This document shows positions 35,466 to 47,263 of a DNA stretch of 64,000 bases, one piece after another. Below the pieces are notes generated by a model that saw only the letters and a list, made by a program, of their open reading frames with translations, was not told where the DNA came from and ran no database searches. Each line of letters starts with the position of its first letter. The stretch's first letter is position 1. This DNA is from Sclerodactyla briareus (taxonomy: Eukaryota; Echinodermata; Holothuroidea; Dendrochirotida; Sclerodactylidae): the NCBI GenBank assembly GCA_026419785.1, contig JAODTK010005667.1:610124-674123 (forward strand), written 5' to 3'. Both the position numbers and the translations under genes were made by a program.

Positions 35466-36735
35466 ATAGGGCGCGCACCCAAGCCCCTGGAGTACGCGCC
35501 TGGAAAATTCGCACCCTCTTATTGTGCTGAAATCGTCCGTAACTTTCCTCCTACCGAAAATCGAAAAATTACAAACCCAGTGATACAAATTATCGTAATG
35601 TCACATGTTGTTTTAGCGGGTAATTTTGGAACAAACAACAGATATTTTGAGAAGCCAGCAATGCTTCGTTCGCAAGTTGCCCCTCACTCATAGGGCGGTA
35701 ATACGGCGTACCTGGCATTGTACCTTTTAACCAGCATAACCAGTGAGTTCCACTAATGAGAGGTTCAAATACGCACCAACCCTCTTGTCCGGCGCCAGAC
35801 CAGCATATACATATTGCACTATACCCTATTTCGATTAGTCGAAATGTCCAGCGCTAGCGATCCGTATTTTTGAGCACCACAGACAGCTCTCAGAGTAACT
35901 CACACTATTTGCTTTTTTTGTGGGTGAAAACGTTGATGGAACTACTACCGTGGAAAGTTGGCCCTGTCGCTCACTGGGTGTTCGGAGATAGAATTGGGTC
36001 GATGCTCACTGTCTCGAACTATTCCTGTGATTGGCTACACTAACCCTGATTTCTAATCCTAATCCCCAACCCCAACAAAGGGATAATAACTACAAGAACA
36101 ATACCGTAGCATAACAGAAGTAATATCCGAGCATTGCGCATCAGAGGATGGAGTTAGAGATATGGTATTTTTTAATTCCCGGACACAGTCTCGACTCAAT
36201 ATTAGCTAACTCAATGGACAAGGGCAAGCCGAAGTCCGTCATCCAAGCTAACAATAACGCTACAGCCCTCGATTCACCAAGATTTCGTCTGCGGGTTCAG
36301 CCAAACATGCATCACGCTCCCGACTTCTCGAGCACGGATATGGGTCGCTAACAGACGACTCAGAGGCTAGCGGCCATGGGGTTGGTGTAATGACAGCTTG
36401 TCGTTCTATCCAGCGTGTTTCAAGGATTGTGTGCAACAAACAACGCGCGCAGTGCATTGTTTTCCAACACCGGGAAGGAGTTCACCAGAACAGCGAGGGG
36501 TATTGCTCTAGTAGTATTCCACAAGTAGTGAGGTTGCGTCCATCCAAAGAAAGCCTTGGTATGCCTCGATATTTCTCGTTAATCCTTGACACGACAAAAA
36601 AATAGTGGTAGACGACCTGCGCAGGTTGCAACACGATCAGGAGTGACAGAAAGGTACATATCTGAATACACGACCCCGTGAACAAAACAACAAACAACAA
36701 ACATTATGTCATGTCATTCATTTCTTTTTAACCTA
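35466..36735. other. Unassigned DNA upstream of the LINE
   Basis: No exon or repeat could be supported. Frames of 65-71 codons near 36148-36605 have no motif. Confidence 0.4.
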
Positions 36736-36953
36736 TACGCTATCGATCGTCTTTCCGGCTCACTGCCTCCATTGATTTGTACCATTTTCTGTTTCTTGAG
36801 TGCGTGTTATTTTTTTCCGTTTGGATGGTGGTTTCATTGATATTGTGTTGTGTCACTTTGGTTTCGTGTCGTGCATTTGGTAAGTGTTGTTTTTTTTCCC
36901 CATTTCTACCCTTGCCTGGCCGCCCACTCGGGGTGTCCAAACCCCTCTACACC

Positions 36954-37725
36954 ATGATCACCTCGACCCGATACCGACAACGACCCCAACGATCCCAATG
37001 AATTCACCGAAGTCTATCCAGGAAAAAGAGAACAGCGTAAACTCCGACAACAAGAACCAATAAGGGACTCCCAGAGTAGAATTGACCCCGTCCTGTCTTG
37101 GAATTAACATGAACTGCTTCACCAATCCCTTAAACTAGCCAACGAATCAAGAATAAAAAAACCCAGGCCAATTGAACTAATTGAACTTTGGACAACACGA
37201 AACCCGTAATCTATACCAGAGGACCACCATTCCCATAACATTCTTCTCCAACCCTGGAATCAGAACTCCGCCCTCGATCCCACCCAGAATCCCTCAAACA
37301 GAAAACCGCCCCCGCCTACCCTTATAGTGATTTGTGGTGTTGATCCCAGTACAGAAACCAAGAGATCAAACAGAACTCGAGGACAGGGCTTACTCCATTA
37401 TCTAAAATCCGAAGCCAGATTCGGAGAACACCTGGAGAGTAAGTAGGGCTGGGGCGGGAGGATGAAAAACCCGAACTTTCAAGTAACATGCGTAATATAG
37501 GATACCAAAAAATAGGATTGAAGATACAGGGAACTCCCCACAATCACCCAGTGCTACAAATGCCAAGGCTTCGGCCACCTGTTAGTAATTGTACTAGGGA
37601 ACCAGAATGGGAAAAAGGCCCAAATCGGGCACCATTTTATCCTAACGCCCCTTACTGATGCCAAGCGGTTGGAGCCGTTGTCCACCAATAAGATAGACAA
37701 ATCCGACTTAAAAAAACAAATCATA
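36954..37725 (+). pseudogene. LINE ORF1 (gag-like) remnant with zinc knuckle
   Basis: It starts at an ATG following the leader (MITSTRYRQRPQRSQ, then a stop). The clear landmark is a CCHC knuckle at 37552-37594, CYKCQGFGH followed by a frame slip and NCTREPEW. Such knuckles bind nucleic acid in ORF1 proteins of Jockey and I elements. Several stops and at least one frameshift interrupt it. Which residue ends ORF1 is unclear. Confidence 0.7.
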
Positions 37726-38179
37726 ACCTAACCGATGACCCTCATCAAAAGTTTTCTCCGTAAACTAGAATCAGGAAGAGTAACCTCCAGTGACATACCC
37801 AATATGCCGTAAAACTGGCTCCTTATACTCTCAAGCCCGCCCTCGAACGGTAAGCCCTCTGGGAAGCAATCAGCCCCATTGTCCCCCAACCCCAAGCTTC
37901 CTCGGGAACATCCAACGCCCCTACGCAACGTCATCTTCTTCTGATGGCGGTTCTCTCTCCCCCCCCCCATGGCACAATCTCCTTCTACACCTAAAAATTC
38001 TGCCTCCGGGAAACACATTATCTCCCAACTAATCCATATTTTATACCACAATGTCTCGGTATGAACAGGCGTCCTCATGGAGTGAAGATGGGGTATCTGC
38101 TACTATTAACACTTCCACCCCAACCTGGTCATCCATCAAAATTAACTCCCCACTAAGCACAAAATCGTATTGAGGTCAC

Positions 38180-38535
38180 TAGGTTCTACAACCCCCCCCC
38201 CCCCCGGTAATTAACGTGACGACTAAATTTTGATGATGCTAATCTAAAGTCTATCATAATCGGTACCTCACTGCCCTACAAAGACTTTGGCTGGGTGAGA
38301 AACTACTCCCCTGGGAGGAAATCTCTTTAATACATGGAAAGGAATGGTTTTGCAGTTCCTCAATGCTAATACTATGACCAGACGGGACCTCAGAACCCTT
38401 GAAGAAGAGATCCTTGACCGTATATTGCCTTGCCTGATCGCAGCTCCAATCATATCAAACACCCAAATTCATGAAGATCCAGAGTTTAGGGACCACTACC
38501 TAGTTCTTACAACTTTAACTGCACCCGCCCTCTAG
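38180..38535 (+). pseudogene. LINE ORF2 endonuclease remnant
   Basis: The translation has the ordered landmarks of an exonuclease-endonuclease-phosphatase domain: a YNPP-like segment before poly-proline (the C run at 38192-38206), NLKSIIIG at about 38244-38262 (normally IIIGDFNA), NYSPGRKSL, LQFLNANTMTR, and FRDHYLVLTTL at about 38487-38518 (normally SDHYPI). The catalytic aspartate after IIIG is not present in this reading. The domain normally nicks target DNA to prime reverse transcription. Confidence 0.7.
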
Positions 38536-38709
38536 CACTTCCCTCCCAACCACCTACAAAGACCCTAGGAAAACGAATCGGGCCTTTTGAGGAGCATATC
38601 TCTACGCTTCCCATGATATCACAACATTATGAACAACTCTGAAAATTCTCCTCAGAATATGATTACTTTTGGCCCCCCATAGGATTCAATATTCTATTCA
38701 TCCTCCTTC

Positions 38710-40080
38710 GAAGTCTAGCTGCCCCTCTCTTTAAGGGAGGGGACGGACCTTGGAAAATCAGCATGCCCATTCTAAACCTAATCAGGGCCAGGAGAAACTC
38801 AGAGACAGTATCGAAAATCGTTAACCCTGCCACCAAAAGAGCGATCAACGTCCTACGTTCCCCCCTCCAATATCAAAAAGAATAAAAATCAGAAAACTAT
38901 CGCTTGGAGCCGCTTCGCCATAAACCTTAAAATGAAAGATGCCCAAAAGGCTTGGAAAAAGTCACATCCACTTTAACAAAAAGAAAAACTCAATCCTTAT
39001 GACCTCATGGACAGAACCGGACACTCAAACTTGACCCCCCAGGATCAAGTAACCTCTCACCTTCCACCTTCCAAAACTAGGTGACCCCTCCTATGGACCC
39101 CAGCTTGGACCACTGAGCACCTCCTAATCAAATTAGCAAACTTATAAATGAAAAATCCCTTTGAACGAATTAAAAAAATTGTGTACACAAACGCCCGGAA
39201 CCTTATTAACCTCATTATCTTTGTGAAATTCGGAATCTCTTAGGCACCAAAACCGTTTCTTCTCCTGGCCCTGATGGGATTACTTATCGTCTCCTTAAAC
39301 ATCTCCCCGAGTCCGCCTGCTTACCAGTGTAAGCTTCTTCACCATGGTCCTTATTCTTGTCATTTCCCTGCCCCCTGGAAAACTGCAAAAACTATCCTAT
39401 CCCAAGGGCTAACAAGGTCCCCCCTGTACCCTTCCATTACGCTCTATAGTTTACTTATTTCGTATTGGTGGCAAAATCTTGGAGAGGACCGTGGGGGGGG
39501 GGAGGCTTCGGGACCTCGTGGAACATGGGGATTCTTTCAGAATCCCAAATCGGGTCCAGGAAGGGCAGAGAGACTACTGGCTCACTCTTCAGTCTCACCG
39601 AGAGCATCAATCAAGGTTTTTAAAATGGATTCTTGCAGACCTCCATGTTCTCGATGCTGGAGAAAGCTTTCAACCCAATCTGGCATACGGCCCTAAATGT
39701 AACTTTGCAAACTCAACAATCCTTCTAATGTAATCAAACGCATGCTCCTCTTGATAACAGAAACATTACCATGTACCATAACATAATGTTGCCCCCTCTT
39801 TAATTCTTAGTGCTGGGACTCCACAGTGGTCTGTTCCTTAGTGACCTGCTGTATATAATTATGTGAATGACCCATGCCAAACTCCAACCCCGCTAAATAT
39901 GCATCTCCCAATTCGCTGACGAAATTGCCCTCTGGACGACTTTTCCAGGGAAAATATAAATATTAGGAACCTGCAAGATGCTCTCGGTGGTATGGAAAGA
40001 TGGTGCAGCCTCTGGAGAATCAAGAGCAAACCTCAAAAATCCAATCTATTAGGTTCAAACAAGGAACATACTCCTAGCAC
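38710..40080 (+). pseudogene. LINE ORF2 reverse transcriptase remnant
   Basis: Landmarks in order, in changing frames: SPGPDGITYRLLKHLPES (39258-39312), PWKTAKT (39373-39393), GKILERTVGG.RLRDLVEHG (about 39471-39530), FRIPNRVQEGQR, a LDAEKAFN block (39650-39675), an AGTPQ block near 39812, and QFADEIALWT (39909-39938), then ERWCSLW and KSNLL. The FADD catalytic motif reads FADE, and stops and indels occur throughout, so it is not functional as read. Confidence 0.85.
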
Positions 40081-40529
40081 GATCCCTACTTATTTCCATC
40101 TTCAACTCCACTATTAGCTTAAGTCCTCCGCGACACTTTGGGGTTGATCTTGATACCAATACCTCTATTGAAACTGGTTTGTGATTATAACTCGTCCAAT
40201 CTGGAATGGCAGTATCGCCTGCTCAACATCCTCCTTTCACAGAGCCAAACGGACGGGATCCATAAGAAGGTATTCGAGCCGCCATAACGACTCCAAGCTA
40301 CGCCCCCTCTCGGCAGATCCTAGGCGGCAGTCTACCTTTTCTTTGGGACAGATACCTCTCTAAACAAACAACTTCAGTTGACTTTCCTTTCGACGGCCGC
40401 ATGAGGAGTCTGGCCATTAAGTTCCTTTCTGCCGCAGCCAAAATAAAAAAAATCATCCTTGACTGGAGATTCACGAACATCAAGATTCTCTATTGGGAAC
40501 TGGGGCAGGGGGTGAGGGTTGACTAGGCT

Positions 40530-40935
40530 TCCCTAGTCGCTTTCTTTTCCTTTTTCTTTTTTCCTCTTTCCCCCTCCCCCAGCCTTCCATTCTGGGCCCT
40601 AAGGTTTCCCCTACTACCGACTTCGTTAGTATTTTTCCCCTTTCCCCTCGCGCCTCTCCCGTGGGCGATTAGCCACACCACATTACAAGTGGATGGTAAC
40701 GGGAGTCGATTTATTTCGTAGGAACCTTTTTTGGGGGTGGGGATGTGTGGCGGGGTTTGCTGGTCGGAGGCATGTGAGTTATACGCTTCGGCCAGATAGT
40801 ACGGCCAGCGGCCCCCCCACAGCCCCTCTTATTGGGGTGGACGCCACCAGTTCCTACTTCCGCCCTTCCTCTATTCCTCCCTCCAATCGAAAAAATAATT
40901 TAATTGAATTAAATAACTATAAAATTAACCCTACA
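40530..40935 (+). other. LINE 3'UTR and tail
   Basis: Pyrimidine-rich sequence (40536-40585), then a GC-rich block with a plus frame of 81 codons (40693-40938) that has no motif, then an AT-rich tail. It is assigned to the LINE by position and by the A/T-rich terminus. Confidence 0.5.
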
Positions 40936-41099
40936 TGAATTCCCATAATATCTACTCTAACATCGTCTCTCTATCTTCGTCTCTATTCCTGGCCTTGACT
41001 CCCCCTTCCTGCTCTGCCCCTTCAGAAAACTGAAAAACGACTCCGCCAAGCCAGCAGGAGGGCCCGTCGCGGCTTCGGATATGGCGTTGTTTACCTCTA

Positions 41100-41960
41100 T
41101 AGTGTCTAACAACCAATGCAGATGTGGAACCAAAACAAACGCTATCACACGAAAGCACAATTCGCACGTCGGTTTTGCAACTATTGCATTTTCGATAATG
41201 CCGAAATAGTCTAAGATATTTTTCACGTCAAAAAAGTTTCAAAAAACGAGTGCGAAGTTACGGCGACATTAGTTGCGCCATTGTTGAGACATTGTGCGAA
41301 TTTGGGCGTATTGGTATACTATTGATAATCAACGTCAGAATACGCGAACGTTCGCGAGAAGGTAGTGAGACGTTAGTGCGTCAGTCGCACTTAATGTTGC
41401 ACTAATATCTCACTACTTTTGCGAAAAGATGGGAACACTTCCCCTCGTCTTGCACGGTAGGTTCAGCAGGCAGCAGCAAACCCTTTCTTATTTTTAGCAG
41501 GCATGATGATTGGCCACATAAGATAACCTAGCCTACACTCTCACGAAGAGACACTATACAAGGTCCACATGCGGCGAACAGTTTTGTGTATGCGTGTATA
41601 ACGTTGCGATAGTGCACTTGTACGGTGATGTTTCCCGCCAGGACATGAACGCCGCGAAATATTAGCTTACTAAATTCGCACAATGTCGCGACGCGCCGAA
41701 GGGGGCACCGTCAAACGAAAGTATTCTCAACAAAACCTGCGGCGTTATGCTACATTAATGCGAATATTTGAGATCAACATTCGCAAAACCTTCGCAACTT
41801 TTTTTGAACATGTTTAAAATTGCTTTCGCGTTCTTTTTTGCACTCCTGCGATTCAGCTGCGAATTTGTTCGACTATTTCACTAATATTTTGGGCGAATTT
41901 GCGAATTTCATTCGCAAACCCTATGCAAATGTGATATTTTTCTTCGTGTGAAAGCAGCTT
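41100..41960. mobile_element. Possible non-autonomous inverted-repeat element
   Basis: The left part contains CTATCACACGAAAGCA, CGAAATAGTCTAA and GTCAAAAAAGTTTC. The reverse complement of the right part contains CTTTCACACGAAGAAAAAT, GAAATAGTCGAAC and GTTCAAAAAAAGTTGC in the same order. The region is also very rich in TTCGCA/TGCGAA words. This suggests long, imperfect inverted repeats of a MITE-like element. No transposase and no clear target-site duplication were seen. Confidence 0.45.
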
Positions 41961-43685
41961 GACACTCATAATCTATACTAGCATTCCTGTGGTTGATCTT
42001 ACCTCTCACTATCATCTCTTCAAGCAGCCCGTGCTCTTCATTATTCCTGGTGGTATCAAGTGGCATTCATACAAACCCTCATCACCAACTCGACTGAACC
42101 GATTGGAGAGAGTTCGTAATCGTGACTCTTATAACGCTGCCTGACGATTCACTCTGTCAGTTCCATTATTCTCCGATACGACTCCCCAGTGCGAGTGTTT
42201 CCTCCAATGTCGATTATCACTTTGACAAGTCTCTAATTGTTCACTGTCTGGTAAACATTCTGTCGTCTGGACTACTTAACCTAATATCATAAAATAAGCG
42301 CAAAGTCAGTGTGATAATGCCCAAAAATCATTTTTATTTTATTTCCGAGACCCCTCTGGAAGGGTCCTAATTATATCCCCTGGAAACTATAGTTCCCCAG
42401 GGGGTCTCCACTCTTGAGAATGCTGTGTAATAATTTACAATCATTAAGCACCCCTATCCCTATTGTGTAAGAAATCACACAATACTTAGTTAAATGCTGT
42501 GTACACATAACACGAATTGTGCGGATTATACACAATTGATTCTACAAGTAGTGTCAGAGTGGATGGGATTTGGTCTGTGGCCGCCGTCTCCGTCTTTCCT
42601 CTCCGCCAAACACTTCGCGCTCTGTGGAGTGGTTGTCCGAATAAAATTTGGCCCCATGTCGGCCATGGTGGAATCTCGAACATGTTCGAGCGGACGGCGC
42701 CGACACTCTGCCGATGCGGCCCAATCTGGATATCGACGAAACTTATTTTATGGTCATGGATACAGTGAATCTTCGACGCTTCGTCTGATTGATATGAATC
42801 CTAGCAAATATATAAGCCAGATAGACTACCGAGAAAAAAAATCGTGATGGCGTGGCTTGCACGGATCCAACGTCAGCCATCATTGGTTTTTTCGAATGAG
42901 TATTCGTAAATGTGAGTGTCGTTTTGCTGATCGTTTTCGCACCATTGAGACTCTCCTTAAAACTGGTGATCACTGTTGTGTCTTCGTTGGTTGTTTTTGT
43001 CGCAAAAACTCCTTTTCGCAGATGCAGGTTTGATATTGGCGATCAATTTGTGAACCGCCTTCGTGTCCGGCCCTTTTGGACTCACGACGCGTAAAGTAAC
43101 TGATTTGATTGCATTTTTTGTTTTTGGCAATTGCAAATATAAGACCGCACAAGCAAAAGTAAATACGACAACGAGAGAAATACCACGTGGAGATTACCAG
43201 CCAGTGATAGCGATGTTAGTAATTAGTTATATACCGCCGAAACCTATTCGGTTTCACCAATCATCATTCGAACAGATAAGAATCTGTTTTTGTTCAAGCT
43301 TCAGCTGGTGGTTATAAGATGGTTACCGGGCCATGGATTTGCTATATAATTACATATATATACAGTATAGATGCATGTTGATCAAAGATATTCGAAACCT
43401 TCATTCGTCATTTTTAATATTCTTAATAGGCCGGTCAGAACTGCCAATAACAGGCCGTGTATTTTTGCAATAACAGGCAGAAGCGGTTCAGAGTAACAGA
43501 ACAGCGAAACTTGCTTCGATTCGCTTTTTAAGTAAACGCGTACTTTTCAAATGCAGATGTAAGGGTGCGGGAGCCTCTGAAAGTTTATATTACAGCGCGA
43601 TCCGGCTCTCAGAATACACAAAGGCACGTGAGCTATTAATAATGGAGAGGCAACAACGGGCAATAATTGAAAAGCAGCAATTTAA
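41961..43685. other. Unassigned DNA with a CpG-richer patch
   Basis: Between about 42570 and 43095 the sequence is richer in CpG and has longer frames (117 codons at 42494-42847, 60 codons at 42912-43094). No domain is recognised, and no promoter element could be identified. It could be a first-exon region of a host gene, but this is speculation. Confidence 0.3.
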
Positions 43686-43688
43686 AAT

Positions 43689-43855
43689 GTCCCGGACCCG
43701 GACCTGACACGCGCTCACCTTTGTGCGTTAAAAGTGTTTGACCATCCTACGGTATGGCTACTCTACCGGGGACAAATTGACTGCAAAAGGTACCCTGGAC
43801 ACGGACTGACACGCGAATCACATTTTCGTGCGTTAAGTTGTTCGATCAAAACAAC
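43689..43855. repeat. Short tandem duplication, period about 103 bp
   Basis: Two copies (starting near 43690 and 43792) share CCCGGAC..GGACCTGACACGCG, TCAC.TTT.GTGCGTTAA and GT.TTTGA.CA, separated by unrelated bases. Seen directly. Confidence 0.75.
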
Positions 43856-43869
43856 GGTCTGTGTTTCTC

Positions 43870-45595
43870 TTTCGGGGAAATTTTCGGGTAGCGCGTCTGA
43901 GGACAATGGCGAAACGGCCTGTTACACACCAACGTCGCTCCAGCATGGGCCGTTAGCGTTGCATTGCCGGGCCTAGAAAAGCCCACAGACAAGGTGTACT
44001 TGAGCTCCTATGCAGAGAGAAGACAGTGTGAGGCCCCGTGTTGCTATGTACGAAGCGCCTCACGGACAGTAATTACTTTAGTGCATGTGATTGGGCCGAC
44101 TGATTCGCATTTTGTAAGAATATTGATAGAAATATGCTCCGTTTGACAGCATCCTCTAATTGCGAGTGTAAACATAATTAGCTCTACCTTTCGAATCCGT
44201 TATGTTATACTTCAGACTAGACCCTGATGGTGTTTCGTTAGACCGCAATCGGTTTGTATTTTGAATAATTATGGGTGATTGTTTTTTTTTTTTCCTGTTG
44301 CCCCCTATAATGGAACACCATCGGTTAAAGGGTAACAACGCACTGAAGATCGTTACCGAATTTTGCACTATAGGCATCTGGCAACCTATGAAGCAACAAA
44401 GGAAGGCGTCACCTGGGCATATGGTAGAAGACAATTCCGCAGATAGATAGTGTAAACAAACTCAATGTGTTCCGAAGCTATCATACACATAAAGCGCCTC
44501 AACTTTGGGTTTGTGGGTCTCTGACGGGACTTTGAACAGGGCTCATTTCCTTTCCAGTTAATGTAAAGTTCCGGGTATCTTACACGCGTCTCAGAGGGCA
44601 CCTCCAAACCTTGACGGAATACAAACGGGAGAAAAGAAACGAGAGGTTGCTCCGTTGACCTTGTGTAGCTCATGTTCACACGCGCAGAACACTCACAGTT
44701 CGGCATGCGTGGTCTGTATCGAGTCCCCGTGGAAAAAGCGCACAGCTTCGATCTCCCACGAACTAACGCAAAGTTAACGGTTCCCAGCTGATCATCTACT
44801 CTTTAGAGACTACAAAGATAGAACATAGTGATATAGAAATCTTCTAATCGTTTAGGTGTACTAATGTGCGGATTGTAGAATCGGACTAAAATACAGCAGT
44901 CTCGAATGTTTATTCAACAGTGAGTATCCCCCAGGCAGTTTAGGCCTTAAATATGGATGGGGTAATATAGCAAATGCGCAATGTATTTAAAAGCCTATAT
45001 GCATGTGGTAGGTGAGATACATGTATAAAGTTTAATAAACAGGAGATGCGGTGTGGACTTGCTCTCCAGAATGCAATGTGTTTAAATGTCTCGTTCTGGA
45101 TAAGGAGGAATTAGGGGCATTAAAAATTACCCCCATACCCCCAACGCAATCTATTTAGACCGCACATTCCACTCATCCCTCACATTCATCAATCCACACT
45201 ATCCTAACTCAAAGATTCTCCTTTTAACACGCTTTTTTACGCATTCCTGGTGGAAGTTTGTTTGAATTTAATTGAAGGATGGTTCCGCTGCAAATTATTC
45301 TGTAAACCGGCTTCTCCAAATAGATGATATTTGAACCGGAATACTTTTGGTGCCATCCTCACTGTAGTACCTTTAGTGCTCAGGTAGATCTGTATTTCCT
45401 AGTGTATACCTCCCGTCTTCTACCACGTACTGTACTATGAATCCAACACTATTCTACTCAATAGCGCGGCGTGGTGGCCATCCAATTTCCGTCTGGAACA
45501 GATGTGATCTACATCTACCAGGTGTGATTTCTCTTTAGCGGAACTTTTAAAAAAACAACATGTGTGCACGAATCAGTGTCAAAATCACTCATATA
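43870..45595. other. Unassigned DNA
   Basis: Frames of 60-106 codons (for example 44386-44706 minus) have no recognisable motif. No repeat was detected. Confidence 0.4.
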
Positions 45596-45604
45596 TGACA
45601 TTGT

Positions 45605-45720
45605 TACCGCAGGATGTGTCGCTAGCGCCGTGCGGTTGCAGGAACGGGAGGTGCCTGCCTTTGAATACCGAGGTCCCGAGTTCATCCCCGTTTTCGTCAC
45701 GGACGTAAGTTTTCACCTCC
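45605..45720 (+). mobile_element. tRNA-derived SINE-like element
   Basis: An A-box-like GTGTCGCTAGCGCCGTGCGG is followed about 40 bases later by a B-box-like GAGGTCCCGAGTTCATCCCC (45669-45689) and then non-tRNA sequence TCACGGACGTAAGTTTTCACC. The spacing and the B-box word fit a degenerate tRNA-type promoter. It does not fold as a full tRNA. Confidence 0.5.
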
Positions 45721-45751
45721 CCCTTTTACGTTAGAAAATTGCTGCACGAGG

Positions 45752-46080
45752 ATGCTCTACACTCCCGTCTGTAATGGGAACGGTATATGCGATTCCGAGA
45801 AGCGGGATTTTCCCACCCTTGCCTCGTTACTGATTGGCATTCTTCGAGGAAAAGTAGGCAGAGCATGGTGTTCGGCTAGAATTTGCCTTAGTCTGGTGAA
45901 GCAAGATGTAATCGCTTCTGTCGCCATAGAGCCCATATTATAGTAACTGTTAAAAGTATTTCTTATCGCACCAAACACCCTCAAAGTGAGGATGTCTGCT
46001 ATGGTTGATATGAACATCGTGGAACACCATCCATTGCTTACACTGTTCTGTGAGTTCGTCCACGACATGCCCTGATACAA
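45752..46080 (-). CDS. Unassigned open frame of 107 codons
   Basis: The minus frame at 45757-46080 is open and of balanced composition, but I recognise no domain. A plus-strand frame of 63 codons overlaps it. It may be a chance frame. Confidence 0.15.
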
Positions 46081-47263
46081 CCTTATTTTTCTTCATAGTA
46101 TTACAACCTGAATGTCACATTGTCCTATATTCTGAACAGCTTCAGTGATGTTACTCTATAATCATACATACTCGAAACCACATAACTTTTCCTGTATATA
46201 GGTAGGGAGGCGCTTCACCGCTGTTGCATATGGCGAACTATCAGGGGCGCAGCAAGCATCTTCACGCCTACTTCATTTTCTGCGGCTTCGTACAGCTCAA
46301 CGCGTAAAAATGTTAATCGGATCAGCTCGTTGTTAATGTTTTTGCAGTAAATGTAGGACCGTCACAAACGGAATTAATCAGCGTGGGTCACTGAACAGTG
46401 TGACTAACCTGGTGGTGTCCCACTCCCAATTATGGCTTGATCACCGAACCTCAAATAGACAGCCACTTGCTCGCAATATTGAACTTGTGGGTAATGTCTT
46501 CACCATACCTCTATAACTGCAGTTATCTCTACACGATGTGATTTATGGGGAAGCCTGAAGCATGGTTCGATTTTTTGTGGAATTCATCTGGTGACCGATG
46601 TGACCCAGGCAACCCAATTGATTGTTGACCTTTTGTTCTGTTTTTTTTAAGACGCCTGGACTCGTCTCGCTGCGATGAACCATAAGATATTTATAGTAAC
46701 CCAAAACCAATGTTCGTAACTCGGAACAGTTGCTAAACATTGTAGGAAAAAGTAATAATAGGAAACATCCATGAGTGTTATCTTCAAATCATAGTGTTCA
46801 GTTGACTTGCTGTTTGACATTTTACACTGACGTGCACCGAGTGAAAAATGTCAAAGTCTCATTTTCTTGGAGAAAAAAACAAAAACAAAAAGAAAGAGAG
46901 TACAGAAAAAGGAAGAGAATGTGTCCGCGAAATAGAAATATAGGCAAAAAAAAAGAATGACGATAAAATCTATATGATATCAAACAGCCGGTCTTAATCA
47001 TAGGGAACCAGGGTGTTTTTTTTTTCATATATCCATAGCAATACCACCCGATGCTGTTAAGACTGGGTGTACATTATCTTCAACCAGGAGTGAACCTATT
47101 CTTGTGTTGTCAACGTACATTCGCAGAAAGTTCGCTCGCTAACGTCGACGGAGTGTCGAACACTAGTTGAATTGTATGTAACTCCTCACTAGTCCCTAAG
47201 GCTGTCCACAGAAAACGCTCCAGTTTAGAACACACAGCTCCTGATTTCATTCGGTTTTCTAGC
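46081..47263. other. Unassigned DNA
   Basis: It holds an A/G-rich patch near 46872-46960 and a T run at about 47016-47025. No gene or repeat is supported. Confidence 0.4.

Larger units (their letters stand above)
36740..40935 (+). mobile_element. Decayed, nearly full-length LINE of the Jockey/I group
   Basis: The element can be followed from a GT/CT-rich 5' leader (ending in GGGGTGTCCAAACCCCTCTACACC just before an ATG at 36954) through ORF1 with a CCHC zinc knuckle, an apurinic-type endonuclease, a reverse transcriptase, a 3'UTR and an AT-rich tail (TAATTTAATTGAATTAAATAAC, about 40898-40920). Its length of about 4.2 kb fits Jockey-superfamily elements, whose ORF1 usually has zinc knuckles and whose ORF2 encodes endonuclease plus reverse transcriptase. 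Many stops and frameshifts make it inactive as read. The exact ends and target-site duplication were not resolved. Confidence 0.85.

Noticed and set aside
42494..42973. Overlapping frames in a CpG-richer patch as a host gene
   Set aside because: No domain, no conserved splice pattern and no promoter motif could be seen. Left as unassigned DNA.
46236..46260. CAGGGGCGCAGC as a DNA-transposon terminus
   Set aside because: Only a short word match. No partner inverted repeat or target-site duplication was found nearby.
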